A program made the translations under genes and the position numbers. A stretch of DNA of 44,840 nucleotides from an uncultured Actinomycetes bacterium. Lineage in GTDB: Bacteria; Actinomycetota; Actinomycetes; UBA12327. The DNA lies in contig CAIXNN010000038.1 of assembly GCA_903920865.1 (NCBI GenBank), positions 1 to 44,840 on the forward strand, written 5' to 3'. A model generated the notes under the pieces. It was not told where the DNA came from. It made no database searches and saw only the letters and a list, made by a program, of their open reading frames with translations. How positions within the stretch are numbered: position 1 is the stretch's first letter; the number at the start of each line of letters is the position of its first letter. Positions 33,959 to 42,686 of the stretch are shown piece by piece.

Positions 33959-35130
33959 CCTATTCCTCAACGGACTTTTACTCTCGCCGCGGTGTTGTTG
34001 ATCGGGCCCTTGATCGAGACTCAACGCTTCGCCGACTTGACTGGGTGTTGATGGGTTCGGTTTTGACCTTGCTATTTATTGGAACCTTGTTGGTGTGGTC
34101 AGCGACCAAGCAAAAGCAATTGGACGCTGGCGGTGACCCCCAGACCTATCTGAAGAAGCACCTGATCAACATCATCATTGGCCTAGCCTTGGCGGCGCTG
34201 ACCACGCTGTTGGACTACCGAATGTTGCGGGCCTATGCACCGTTGATCTATGGCGCATCGGTGCTCGGATTACTGGCAGTGCTCTCCCCGCTGGGTTCAA
34301 CGATCAATGGTGCGCACTCGTGGATCGTTTTGCCTGCAGGTTTTAGTGTGCAGCCCTCCGAATTTGCCAAAGTTGCAATCGTCGTGGGTGTTTCCGTGCT
34401 GTTGAGTGAAAGACGCGATGGCGAATCGGCCCCTATCCGCAGTGACTTGTTGCTGGCGCTTGGCTTTGCTGCTATCCCGGTAGTCTTGATCATGTTGCAG
34501 CCCGACCTAGGCACCACGATGGTGATCGCCTTCATTATTTTGGGGATGCTTGCAGTTGCTGGCGTTGAAACAAAATTCATTGCAGCTCTGTTGGGTATTG
34601 CCGCCGTCGGCGCAGTGCTTGCGATCAAGGCCGGGGTGCTGAGCACCTACCAGATCAATCGCTTCGCCGCCTTCGCCAATCCTTCTCTTGATCCGCGGGG
34701 TGTGGGTTACAACACTGGCCAGGCTCGAATCGCTATTGGACAGGGCAGTTGGTTTGGCCAAGGTCTCTTCCGTGGTACACAAACCAATGGACGATTTGTT
34801 CCCGAACAACAAACTGACTTCGTTTTTACCGTGGCCGGTGAAGAGTTGGGTCTAGTTGGCGCCGGCGTCATCATCATCTTGATCGGCATCATCTTGTGGC
34901 GCACTATTCGCATTGCCCGTCGAGCCGAAGACCTGTACGGCGTGCTGGTGGCAACCGGGATTGCCTGCTGGTTCACCTTCCAAGCATTTGAAAACATTGG
35001 GATGACCCTGGGGATCACCCCTGTGACTGGTTTGCCCTTGCCCTTTGTCTCCTATGGGGGCTCATCAATGTTTGCCAACATGATGGCTATCGGTTTACTG
35101 CAAAATGTGCACTTAAAACGCTACGTGTAG
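33955..35130 (+). CDS. rodA: RodA peptidoglycan glycosyltransferase (SEDS)
   Basis: This 391-aa SEDS-family integral membrane protein polymerises lipid II with PBP2. About ten membrane segments are visible. Family motifs include GAHSWIVLPAGFSVQPSEFAKVA, LIMLQPDLGTTMVI, GYNTGQARIAIGQGSWFGQGLFRGTQTNGRFVPEQQTDFVFTVAGEELGLVG and the C-terminal GITPVTGLPLPFVSYGGSSMFANMMAIGLLQNV. It is the last gene of the mre cluster. No GC-rich terminator follows; a 9-bp AT-rich palindrome lies just downstream. Confidence 0.95.
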   Translation: MTYSSTDFYSRRGVVDRALDRDSTLRRLDWVLMGSVLTLLFIGTLLVWSATKQKQLDAGGDPQTYLKKHLINIIIGLALAALTTLLDYRMLRAYAPLIYGASVLGLLAVLSPLGSTINGAHSWIVLPAGFSVQPSEFAKVAIVVGVSVLLSERRDGESAPIRSDLLLALGFAAIPVVLIMLQPDLGTTMVIAFIILGMLAVAGVETKFIAALLGIAAVGAVLAIKAGVLSTYQINRFAAFANPSLDPRGVGYNTGQARIAIGQGSWFGQGLFRGTQTNGRFVPEQQTDFVFTVAGEELGLVGAGVIIILIGIILWRTIRIARRAEDLYGVLVATGIACWFTFQAFENIGMTLGITPVTGLPLPFVSYGGSSMFANMMAIGLLQNVHLKRYV

Positions 35131-35132
35131 CC

Positions 35133-35159
35133 GATAACTGTGTGACCGGTACAGTTATC
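35133..35159. promoter_or_regulatory. 9-bp palindrome overlapping a likely leaderless promoter
   Basis: GATAACTGT-N9-ACAGTTATC is a perfect inverted repeat ending 2 bases before the ATG at 35162. The right arm, with the T just before it, forms TACAGT, a good -10 box 6 bases from that ATG. A factor bound here would block the promoter directly. The stem has low GC and no T run, so it is not a good terminator for the mre operon. Confidence 0.55.
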
Positions 35160-35161
35160 AC

Positions 35162-37111
35162 ATGCTTGGCGAATCAGTATTTCCTGCGCTTGAAGCACTT
35201 CTGCCATTCGTGACTAAGCCCATCCAATATGTCGGTGGTGAGCTCAACAGCACGGTCAAAGCATGGGATGAGTGTGATGTCCGCTGGGCGTTGATGTACC
35301 CAGATGCCTACGAAGTGGGTTTGCCCAACCAAGGCTCGATGATCTTGTATGAAGTCATCAATGAACAAGAAGGCATGCTGGCCGAGCGGACCTATGCTGT
35401 CTGGCCTGATCTTGAAAAGCTCATGCGCGAGCACAAGGTGCCTCAATTCACCGTAGATGCCCACCGAGCAGTTGGTGACTTTGACTTTTTGGGTGTGAGT
35501 TTTAGTACCGAGCTGGGCTACACAAACCTGTTGACCGCCTTGGATCTAGCCGGCGTTGCATTGCATTGTGCAGATCGCGGAATTGATGACCCCATTGTGG
35601 TGGCTGGCGGTCACGCAGCTTTCAACCCTGAGCCCATCGCGCGCTTTGTTGACGCAGCAGTTTTGGGCGATGGCGAAGAGGCAGTCTTGTTGATGAGTTC
35701 GATTCTTCGCACCTGGAAGAGTCAAGGTCGGCCGGGTGGGCGTGAGGAATTGCTCTTGCGCTTTGCCGAAACCGGAAGCGTGTATATCCCGGCGTTTTAC
35801 GATGTTGAATATCACGACGATGGCCGAATCCGCCGAGTCAGTGCGAATCAGCCGCGAGCACCGTGGCGAATTTCCAAGCACACCGTGATGGATCTTGATC
35901 AATGGCCCTACCCAAAGAAGCCACTTGTGCCCCTTGCTGAAACCGTGCATGAGCGCATGAGCGTGGAGATCTTCCGGGGCTGCACTCGTGGCTGTCGGTT
36001 CTGTCAGGCCGGCATGATTACTCGGCCGGTTCGTGAACGCAGCATCACCGGCATTGGCGAAATGGTTAAAGCTGGCCTAGATGCCACCGGCTACGAAGAG
36101 GTTGGTTTGCTTTCGCTGAGCAGCGCAGACCACAGCGAGATTGCCGAAGTGGCCAAGGATCTGGCTGATCGGTATGAAGGAACCCAGACCGGATTGAGCC
36201 TGCCATCGACTCGCGTTGATGCGTTCAACGTGGACTTGGCCAATGAATTAACTCGCAATGGTCGTCGCAGTGGATTGACGTTTGCGCCCGAAGGCGGCAG
36301 CGAACGCATTCGCAAGGTGATCAACAAGATGGTCACCGAGGAAGACTTGATTCGCACGGTGACAACGGCCTATGCCAACGGCTGGCGCCAGGTCAAGTTG
36401 TACTTCATGTGCGGACTGCCCACTGAGACTGATGAAGATGTGTTGCAAATTGCGGAAGTGGCAAAGCGCGTCATTGAAGCTGGCCGGCAAGCATCAGGCA
36501 TGAAGGACATTCGTTGCACTGTTTCCATCGGCGGATTTGTTCCCAAGCCACATACGCCCTTCCAGTGGGCTGCCCAGCTTGACCATGAGGCTACCGATGC
36601 TCGGTTAGCAAAATTGCGCGATGCAATTCGCGCTGATCGACGCTATGGCAAGTCCATCGGGTTTAGGTATCACGATGGAAAGCCCGGGATCATCGAAGGC
36701 TTGCTTTCGCGCGGAGACCGGCGCGTTGGTGATGTGATTGAGACGGTGTGGAAGGCGGGAGCGCGCTTTGATGGCTGGAGCGAGCACTTTTCCTACGATG
36801 CTTGGGCGCAGGCTGCGGCAGATGCCTTCGAATCTGAGCCCATTGACCTGAATTGGTACACGATCCGTGAACGCGGTGAAGATGAAGTGCTTCCTTGGGA
36901 CCATCTCGATAGTGGTTTGGACAAAGAGTGGCTTTGGCAGGATTGGCAGGAGTCTATTTCTGGCGCTGAGGTTGAAGACTGTCGTTGGACTCCGTGTTAT
37001 GACTGCGGCGTGTGCGACCAAATGGGTACCAGTATTCAAATTGGCCCCACGGGTCAGCGCCTGATCCCCATTTCTGTTGTCGATTCAAGCGCTGTCCTAG
37101 CGGGTTCGTAG
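35162..37111 (+). CDS. B12-binding-domain/radical SAM protein (TIGR03960 family)
   Basis: This is a 649-aa radical SAM enzyme of unknown reaction. The N-terminal roughly 200 residues look like a cobalamin-binding-type domain (MYPDAYEVGLPNQGSMILYEVIN...GVSFSTELGYTNLLTALDLAG...VAGGHAAFNPEPIA). The radical SAM domain has the 4Fe-4S motif RGCTRGCRFCQAG (C274, C278, C281). SADHSEIAEVAKDL, SLPSTRVDAF and FAPEGGSERIR follow in family order. Near the C-terminus a CYDCGVC cluster may bind another metal centre. It is followed with no spacer by the TIGR03936 gene; the two families are partners and are fused in some bacteria. Confidence 0.9.
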   Translation: MLGESVFPALEALLPFVTKPIQYVGGELNSTVKAWDECDVRWALMYPDAYEVGLPNQGSMILYEVINEQEGMLAERTYAVWPDLEKLMREHKVPQFTVDAHRAVGDFDFLGVSFSTELGYTNLLTALDLAGVALHCADRGIDDPIVVAGGHAAFNPEPIARFVDAAVLGDGEEAVLLMSSILRTWKSQGRPGGREELLLRFAETGSVYIPAFYDVEYHDDGRIRRVSANQPRAPWRISKHTVMDLDQWPYPKKPLVPLAETVHERMSVEIFRGCTRGCRFCQAGMITRPVRERSITGIGEMVKAGLDATGYEEVGLLSLSSADHSEIAEVAKDLADRYEGTQTGLSLPSTRVDAFNVDLANELTRNGRRSGLTFAPEGGSERIRKVINKMVTEEDLIRTVTTAYANGWRQVKLYFMCGLPTETDEDVLQIAEVAKRVIEAGRQASGMKDIRCTVSIGGFVPKPHTPFQWAAQLDHEATDARLAKLRDAIRADRRYGKSIGFRYHDGKPGIIEGLLSRGDRRVGDVIETVWKAGARFDGWSEHFSYDAWAQAAADAFESEPIDLNWYTIRERGEDEVLPWDHLDSGLDKEWLWQDWQESISGAEVEDCRWTPCYDCGVCDQMGTSIQIGPTGQRLIPISVVDSSAVLAGS

Positions 37112-37906
37112 ATGGCTCGAAAGCCAGAGGGTCCACCGCCACCACCGGTGGTTCAAAAGGTTCGGATCCACTACACCAAACGGGGACGCCTTCGGTTTTC
37201 TTCGCACCGAGATTTTCAGCGCTCCTTTGAACGCGCACTTCGTCGCGGAAACGTCCCCATTGCCTTCAGCGCAGGATTTAGTCCACACCCCAAAGTTTCG
37301 TACGCCAATGCTGCGCCGACCGGAGTTGCAAGCCAGGCTGAGTACTTGGAAGTGGGCCTGGCTAAGCGATGTGACGTGATTGCCTTAGCCAAAGTTCTTG
37401 ATGAGTCGTTGCCCGTTGGTTTTGATGTTGTAGAAATTGTTGAAGCCGGTCCGGGCGCCCTAGCTGACGTATTGGAAGCTTCGGCCTGGCTCATTGAGTT
37501 TCCCACTGACGATCAAGCCAGTGTTGTGGCTGGCTTTGAGGCTTTTTTAGCGGCTGAGGAAGTGCCCGTCCAGCGGATGACCAAAAATGGGATTCGTCAC
37601 TTTGATGCACGTCAAGCTGTGGTGACCCTAGGCCTGGTAGGGGCTGGCTCGTCTGATTGGGAGGCTGGGCAGCGTGCCGTTGGGTCGATCTTGGACGGTT
37701 GTGCCATACTCAAAGCAGTCGTACGCCACACAACTCCGGCTGTTCGACCCGATGACGTTCTTTATGGCTTGCGTGAGATTTCAGGCCTGACGCCCTCGAG
37801 CCCCCCACGGGTGACGAGGTTGGCGCAGGGCCCGCTTGATCCGCAAACTGCAGTGATTAGCGATCCTCTTGATCGCGATCGGAAAGTCATCACCTCAACG
37901 AGTTAG
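37112..37906 (+). CDS. TIGR03936/DUF2344 radical-SAM-linked protein
   Basis: This 264-aa protein begins with a proline-rich stretch, then KVRIHYTKRGRLRFSSHRDFQRSFERALRRGNVPIAFSAGFSPHPKVSYANAAPTGVASQAEYLEVGL, the hallmark of DUF2344. It has no catalytic motif I can name and is thought to act with the preceding TIGR03960 radical SAM protein, perhaps in RNA or ribosome-related modification given the neighbours rne, rplU and rpmA; this role is inference. The ATG directly follows the TAG of the partner gene. Confidence 0.9.
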   Translation: MARKPEGPPPPPVVQKVRIHYTKRGRLRFSSHRDFQRSFERALRRGNVPIAFSAGFSPHPKVSYANAAPTGVASQAEYLEVGLAKRCDVIALAKVLDESLPVGFDVVEIVEAGPGALADVLEASAWLIEFPTDDQASVVAGFEAFLAAEEVPVQRMTKNGIRHFDARQAVVTLGLVGAGSSDWEAGQRAVGSILDGCAILKAVVRHTTPAVRPDDVLYGLREISGLTPSSPPRVTRLAQGPLDPQTAVISDPLDRDRKVITSTS

Positions 37907-38032
37907 CCCTCGATGAGACCCCATTGGCTTCCCCTGGCCTTCGTGCGTTGAAAGCGCAAGGACCAGGGACTTATCGCCCTCGCGGCGACGGTTCGCGCCG
38001 ATACTGCGAGGCATGACAGGAGACCTGCCCGG
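37907..38032 (+). promoter_or_regulatory. Structured leader of rne with two hairpins
   Basis: The 126 bases before rne contain a long imperfect hairpin (outer arms CCCTGG 37932-37937 and CCAGGG 37963-37968, with further paired CCTT/AAGG and TGCG/CGCA inside). A second hairpin has outer arms CCTCGC 37978-37983 and GCGAGG 38006-38011, with an inner GGCG/CGCC. A free AGGAG ribosome-binding site follows at about 38019. RNase E in Escherichia coli controls its own mRNA through leader hairpins; a similar role here is inference. Confidence 0.5.
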
Positions 38033-40501
38033 ATGCTCGACAACGAGCCAACCGGTGCCGGCGAAACAACCGGCACTTCTCAGCCTGCACGCAAAATCGT
38101 CCTAGCCGCCAAAAAGGCGCCACCAAAAGCTGTGACCAAGAAGGTCTCGGCTAAGGAAACACCTGCTGATCTCGAACCGGTAGCCAAGAAAGCCGCTGCC
38201 AAGAAGTCGGCCGTGAAGAAGGCAGCCAAGCCTGAATCAGTGGCTGCAGCCCTCTTTGTTGCTGAAGAAGCACCAAAGCCCGTCAAGAAAGCCACGGCGA
38301 AGAAGGCCCCCGCCAAGGAGGCAACCGCCAAAAAGACCACGACAAAGAAGACTGCAGCGAAAAAGACTGCAACAGATTCCGATGCTGCTTCGTCAGCAAG
38401 TTCTGCAGGCGGACCTGCTGTCCCCGTAGTTTTGTTCCAACCTCCGCCCGAGACTGTGGCGCGTACGCGTAAGCGAACACCTGCAAAGGCGGCTAAAGAA
38501 GAAGCTGTTGTTTCTGCTCCGGAAGCTGATGCTGACTTAGATGATGACGATGGCCCGCGTCGTCGTCGACGTCGAGGTGGTCGTGGCCGTCGTGGTCGCG
38601 GCGCCGAGGGTGTCGATGGCGTTGAGTCCGCGGGCGATGCTGATCCAAGTCAAGGAACGGGCGAGCCAGCCGAGGGTGATGACGAAGAGGGCGCAGTTCG
38701 CCGTCGCCGTCGCCGTCGCTCCACCGCTGAGGGTGCTGAGCCAAATCCGGATGATCCGCCCAACACTGTTGTGCGCGTTCGCACGCCACGAGCCAAGGCA
38801 GAGCCAGACAACTCTGACAAGGGTTCAGTGCGCATTGAAGCTAAGCGCCAGCGTCGCCGTGAAGGCCGGGAAGCAGGGCGTCGTCGCCCATCTGTTCTGA
38901 CTGAGTCGGAGTTCCTGGCTCGCCGGGAATCCGTTGAGCGCATCATGGTCGTGCGTCAAGTTGAAGACCGCACCCAAATCGCCGTCCTTGAAGACGGAGT
39001 GCTTGTTGAGCACCACGTCACTCGTGAAGAACACGGTTCCATGATTGGAAACGTCTTCCTAGGTCGCGTACAAAATGTTTTGCCGTCGATGGAAGCAGCC
39101 TTCGTTGACATTGGCCGTGGCCGCAATGCGGTTTTGTATGCCGGCGAAGTTAATTGGGATGCAGCAGGTCTGGAAGGTCAGCCGCGACGCATCGAGCTTG
39201 CACTGAAAACCGGTGATCCCGTTTTGGTTCAGGTAACCAAGGATCCAGTGGGCCAAAAGGGTGCACGTCTGACGAGTCAGATCTCACTTCCGGGGCGCTA
39301 CTTGGTGTACGTGCCCGATGGCTCTATGACAGGCATTAGCCGCAAACTTCCCGACACTGAGCGCTCGCGGTTGAAGAGTGTTTTAAAGCGTGTTGTCCCT
39401 GAAGATGCGGGTGTGATCGTGCGCACCGCGGCCGAGGGTGCCAGTGAAGACGAACTTGCCCGCGATGTTGAGCGCCTTGCCGCCCAATGGAATGACGTGA
39501 GTGAAAAGGCAAAGACCGCTTCGCCACCTTCAATGCTCTATGGCGAGCCAGATATGACCGTGCGAGTTATTCGCGACATCTTTAATGAAGATTTCAAGAA
39601 GGTTGTCATTAGTGGTGACAGCGCGTGGACCGTCGTTGATGACTACGTCTCATCGGTGGCCCCCGACCTGCACGCTCGCTTGGAAAAATGGACCGGCACC
39701 GAAGATGTGTGGACCAAGTTCCGCGTTGATGAGCAACTCGCTAAGGCTTTGGACCGCAAGGTGTATCTGCCCTCTGGGGGATCCTTGGTCATCGACCGCA
39801 CCGAAGCCATGACCGTTGTCGATGTGAACACCGGACGCTTTACCGGACAAGGTGGAAACCTTGAGGAAACGGTGACGGCTAACAACCTCGAAGCTGCGGA
39901 AGAAATTGTTCGCCAACTTCGGTTGCGCGATATCGGTGGAATCATCGTGGTGGACTTCATCGACATGGTGCTCGAGTCCAACCGAGACTTGGTACTTCGT
40001 CGCCTCCTCGAGTGCTTGGGCCGTGATCGAACCAAGCATCAAGTCGCTGAAGTGACCTCCCTTGGTTTGGTTCAGATGACACGTAAGCGGATCGGGCAAG
40101 GCCTGATTGAGGTCTTCTCAACCACCTGCGATCACTGCAATGGTCGTGGCCTGAATGTGACGATGGAACCGGTCAGCGAAAAGCGAGTTTCTGCGCCGCC
40201 GGCCATCAAGCACAAGGACGCGTCCAGCCAAGTTGCCAAGGTTGCCTCAGCCAGCATGCGTGCAAAGGCGGGTGACCAGGCAGCCGACCAGGCAGATGAG
40301 CCGGTCATTGACCAGGTGGTGGACCAAGACCTAACGAGTCAACAGGCAGACGAATCGGCCGTCGAACAGGTCAGCGATCAGGCACCGGAACAAGAGTTGG
40401 ATCAAGCGCAGGCCGTGGTCGCTGAGCAAGCGCCAGTGCGTGGCCGACGCCGTCGGGTGGCTACCAAGCCAGCCGGAGACCCATCAATTCCTGTTTCCTG
40501 A
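38033..40501 (+). CDS. rne: Ribonuclease E/G
   Basis: This endoribonuclease starts decay of most mRNAs and processes rRNA and tRNA precursors. The first 130 residues or so are Lys/Ala-rich (repeats like KKAAAKK), followed by an acidic and Arg-rich stretch (DDDDGPRRRRRRGGRGRRGRG) and RRRRRRS; these are probably RNA- and partner-binding disordered arms. The catalytic core begins near residue 300: S1 domain (GNVFLGRVQNVLPSMEAAFVDIGRGRNAVLYAGEV), the 5' sensor/RNase H region, the DNase I-like site with Asp residues in AMTVVDVNTGRF and IIVVDFIDM, and the Zn-link CDHCNGRG. The C-terminal tail is Asp/Gln/Glu-rich (ADQADEPVIDQVVDQ) and ends basic. The length of 822 aa suits actinobacterial RNase E. 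Confidence 0.95.
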   Translation: MLDNEPTGAGETTGTSQPARKIVLAAKKAPPKAVTKKVSAKETPADLEPVAKKAAAKKSAVKKAAKPESVAAALFVAEEAPKPVKKATAKKAPAKEATAKKTTTKKTAAKKTATDSDAASSASSAGGPAVPVVLFQPPPETVARTRKRTPAKAAKEEAVVSAPEADADLDDDDGPRRRRRRGGRGRRGRGAEGVDGVESAGDADPSQGTGEPAEGDDEEGAVRRRRRRRSTAEGAEPNPDDPPNTVVRVRTPRAKAEPDNSDKGSVRIEAKRQRRREGREAGRRRPSVLTESEFLARRESVERIMVVRQVEDRTQIAVLEDGVLVEHHVTREEHGSMIGNVFLGRVQNVLPSMEAAFVDIGRGRNAVLYAGEVNWDAAGLEGQPRRIELALKTGDPVLVQVTKDPVGQKGARLTSQISLPGRYLVYVPDGSMTGISRKLPDTERSRLKSVLKRVVPEDAGVIVRTAAEGASEDELARDVERLAAQWNDVSEKAKTASPPSMLYGEPDMTVRVIRDIFNEDFKKVVISGDSAWTVVDDYVSSVAPDLHARLEKWTGTEDVWTKFRVDEQLAKALDRKVYLPSGGSLVIDRTEAMTVVDVNTGRFTGQGGNLEETVTANNLEAAEEIVRQLRLRDIGGIIVVDFIDMVLESNRDLVLRRLLECLGRDRTKHQVAEVTSLGLVQMTRKRIGQGLIEVFSTTCDHCNGRGLNVTMEPVSEKRVSAPPAIKHKDASSQVAKVASASMRAKAGDQAADQADEPVIDQVVDQDLTSQQADESAVEQVSDQAPEQELDQAQAVVAEQAPVRGRRRRVATKPAGDPSIPVS

Positions 40502-40619
40502 CCCTGCCAGCCAGCCGTGCCTAGCCAACGCGTACCCTTGAGAACTCAGCGCGGGGTCCGCGCTACTAGTTGAGCCCAGTAAATCTGGCCCAACTAACCC
40601 ACAGTTAAGGAGTTCCGCG
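40502..40619 (+). promoter_or_regulatory. rne-rplU intergenic leader with two hairpins
   Basis: AGCGCGG-GGT-CCGCGCT (40548-40564) is a tight 7-bp stem. TAGTTG (40567-40572) and CAACTA (40591-40596) enclose an inner CCAG/CTGG stem. TACCCT at 40533-40538 could be a -10 box, which would place both hairpins in the rplU-rpmA leader. Ribosomal protein operons are often autoregulated through such leaders. Alternatively the first stem ends rne transcription, but it has no T run. AAGGAG precedes the rplU start. Confidence 0.4.
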
Positions 40620-40931
40620 GTGTACGCGATTGTCCGCGCCGGAGGTCGTCAAGAAAAGGTCGCTGTTGGCGATGTTCTTGAAGTTGACCGTTTGCAGGCA
40701 AAGTCTGGTTCAACCATCGAGTTGAAGGCTTTGCTGGTCGTTGATGGCACCTCGATTACCTCTGAAGCTAGCGCCCTGTCCAAGGTCAGCGTGACCGCTG
40801 AAGTTTTGGAACAGACCAAGGGCCCCAAGATTGACATTTTGAAGTACAAGAACAAGACCGGATACCGCCGCCGTATGGGCCACCGTTCCAAGCTGACCCA
40901 GATCCGCGTCACCGGTATTGAGACGAAGTAG
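40620..40931 (+). CDS. rplU: 50S ribosomal protein L21
   Basis: L21 binds 23S rRNA near the exit side of the large subunit. The 103-aa product has the full pattern: [24 protein letters not shown] at the start and [34 protein letters not shown] at the end. It starts with GTG after AAGGAG and is followed 8 bases later by rpmA. Confidence 0.97.
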   Translation: MYAIVRAGGRQEKVAVGDVLEVDRLQAKSGSTIELKALLVVDGTSITSEASALSKVSVTAEVLEQTKGPKIDILKYKNKTGYRRRMGHRSKLTQIRVTGIETK

Positions 40932-40939
40932 GTGTAACC

Positions 40940-41194
40940 ATGGCTCACAAAAAGGGCGCGTCATCCACGCGCAACGGTCGCGACTCGAACGCGCAGCGCT
41001 TGGGCGTTAAGCGTTTCGGTGGACAGCTTGTCAACGCCGGCGAGATCATCGTGCGTCAGCGTGGCACCCACTTCCACCCAGGCCTCAATGTTGGCCGTGG
41101 CGGCGACGACACGTTGTTCGCCTTGCAGCCTGGCGCAGTTCAGTTCGGCACCCGCCGCGGTCGTCGAGTTGTCAACATCGTTCCCGCGGAGTAA
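40940..41194 (+). CDS. rpmA: 50S ribosomal protein L27
   Basis: L27 is a small large-subunit protein whose N-terminus reaches the peptidyl-transferase centre. The 84-aa product begins [28 protein letters not shown] and contains the conserved [15 protein letters not shown]. The N-terminus is directly of the mature type, without the extra leader seen in Firmicutes. A strong terminator follows. Confidence 0.97.
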   Translation: MAHKKGASSTRNGRDSNAQRLGVKRFGGQLVNAGEIIVRQRGTHFHPGLNVGRGGDDTLFALQPGAVQFGTRRGRRVVNIVPAE

Positions 41195-41224
41195 CTACTA
41201 ATCTCCACTCCTAGTTGTAATAAG

Positions 41225-41260
41225 AGCGGGCCGGTCGGATGACGACTGAGCCCGCTTTTT
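41225..41260 (+). terminator. Intrinsic terminator of rplU-rpmA
   Basis: The stem AGCGGGC/GCCCGCT is followed by a run of T. The loop contains a nested GTCG/CGAC pair. It lies 30 bases after the rpmA stop and is the only textbook intrinsic terminator I see in the window. Confidence 0.88.
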
Positions 41261-41327
41261 ATTTCCCATCCGGCACTATTGAGTCAAGAACTTTCCCCTT
41301 CCAGCCAAATCGAAACGGAGCAATGCG

Positions 41328-42686
41328 ATGACCACATTCGTCGATCGCGTCGTTTTGCACGTCAGCGCTGGAAACGGTGGCCACGGTTGTGCATCGGTTC
41401 ACCGTGAGAAGTTCAAGCCCTTGGGTGGACCCGACGGTGGCAACGGTGGCAACGGTGGCGATGTGATCTTGGTCGTAGATCAAAGTGAACCGACCTTGTT
41501 GGACTATCACCGTTCACCGCACCGTTCGGCCATCTCAGGCAAAGCTGGACAAGGTGGCCACCGCAATGGTGCAGAAGGTGATGACCTGGTCTTGCCGGTG
41601 CCGGATGGAACCGTGGTCTTTGATATTGATGGCAACCAGCTGGCTGACCTAGTCGGTAATGGTGCGCGTTACGTGGTGGCCAACGGTGGTCGCGGCGGCT
41701 TGGGTAACGCATCCCTTGCTTCGCAACGACGCAAGGCTCCAGGCTTTGCCCTCTTGGGTGAGCCCGGCGAGACCTGCGATGTTGTCCTTGAACTCAAGTC
41801 GATCGCCGATGTGGCCTTGGTGGGTTACCCAAGTGCGGGTAAATCAAGTTTGATCGCAGCTGTCTCAGCGGCCAAGCCGAAGATCGCCGACTACCCCTTC
41901 ACAACCTTGGTGCCCAACCTTGGTGTGGTCGAAGCCGGCAGCGTTCGCTACACGATTGCTGACGTGCCTGGATTAATTCCCGGTGCCAGTGAAGGTAAGG
42001 GTCTGGGTCTGGAGTTTTTGCGCCACGTTGAGCGGTGCGAGATTTTGGTTCACGTGTTGGATTGCGCCACGCTAGAAAGCGATCGCGATCCGATTTCGGA
42101 CTTGGACATCATTGAGCATGAGTTGGCGCAATACGGCGGCTTGGCTGATCGCCCACGCATGGTGGCGCTGAACAAGATTGACGTGCCAGAAGCTTTGGAG
42201 TTGGCTGAGCTTGTTGAACCTCTCCTTCGTGAACGTGGCTATGAGGTGTTCAAAGTTTCGGCCGTCTCCCATGAGGGATTGCGCCCGTTGTCTTTTGCCA
42301 TGGCCGCTGCTGTAGATCGGGCTCGTGCGGCCCGACCGATGGCCACTGCCGAGCGCATCGTTTTGCGGCCCAAGGCGGTCGATGATGCAGGCTTTGAGGT
42401 GGTTCGTGAAGGCGAAGCATTCCGCATTAAGGGCGAGCGCCCGCAGCGGTGGGTTCGTCAAACGGACTTCAGCAATGATGAAGCTGTTGGCTACCTGGGC
42501 GATCGCTTAGCGCGACTCGGCGTGGAAGCAGCCCTGTATGAGGCTGGGGCTACGGCAGGATGTGAAGTGCGAATTGGTACTCAAGACAACTCGGTGGTCT
42601 TCGACTGGGAGCCCACCATTGAAGCTGGTGGCGTCACGCCAATCAGCGCACGACGAGGATTTGATGAGAGGTTGGAGGGTCGGTGA
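41328..42686 (+). CDS. obg: Obg GTPase (CgtA)
   Basis: This essential GTPase takes part in large-subunit assembly and stress signalling. The glycine-rich Obg fold ([42 protein letters not shown]) occupies residues 1-158. The G domain follows with G1 [10 protein letters not shown]2 [14 protein letters not shown]3 DVPGLIPGA and G4 NKID. The actinobacterial OCT domain ([45 protein letters not shown]) ends the protein. The length is 452 aa. The gene begins after the terminator, so it needs its own promoter; GGAG is the ribosome-binding site. The end overlaps proB by GTGA. Confidence 0.97.
   Translation: MTTFVDRVVLHVSAGNGGHGCASVHREKFKPLGGPDGGNGGNGGDVILVVDQSEPTLLDYHRSPHRSAISGKAGQGGHRNGAEGDDLVLPVPDGTVVFDIDGNQLADLVGNGARYVVANGGRGGLGNASLASQRRKAPGFALLGEPGETCDVVLELKSIADVALVGYPSAGKSSLIAAVSAAKPKIADYPFTTLVPNLGVVEAGSVRYTIADVPGLIPGASEGKGLGLEFLRHVERCEILVHVLDCATLESDRDPISDLDIIEHELAQYGGLADRPRMVALNKIDVPEALELAELVEPLLRERGYEVFKVSAVSHEGLRPLSFAMAAAVDRARAARPMATAERIVLRPKAVDDAGFEVVREGEAFRIKGERPQRWVRQTDFSNDEAVGYLGDRLARLGVEAALYEAGATAGCEVRIGTQDNSVVFDWEPTIEAGGVTPISARRGFDERLEGR

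Noticed and set aside
38493-38789. Minus-strand ORFs rich in His, Arg and Asp opposite rne
   Set aside because: They mirror the low-complexity Arg and acidic codons of the RNase E N-terminal arm.
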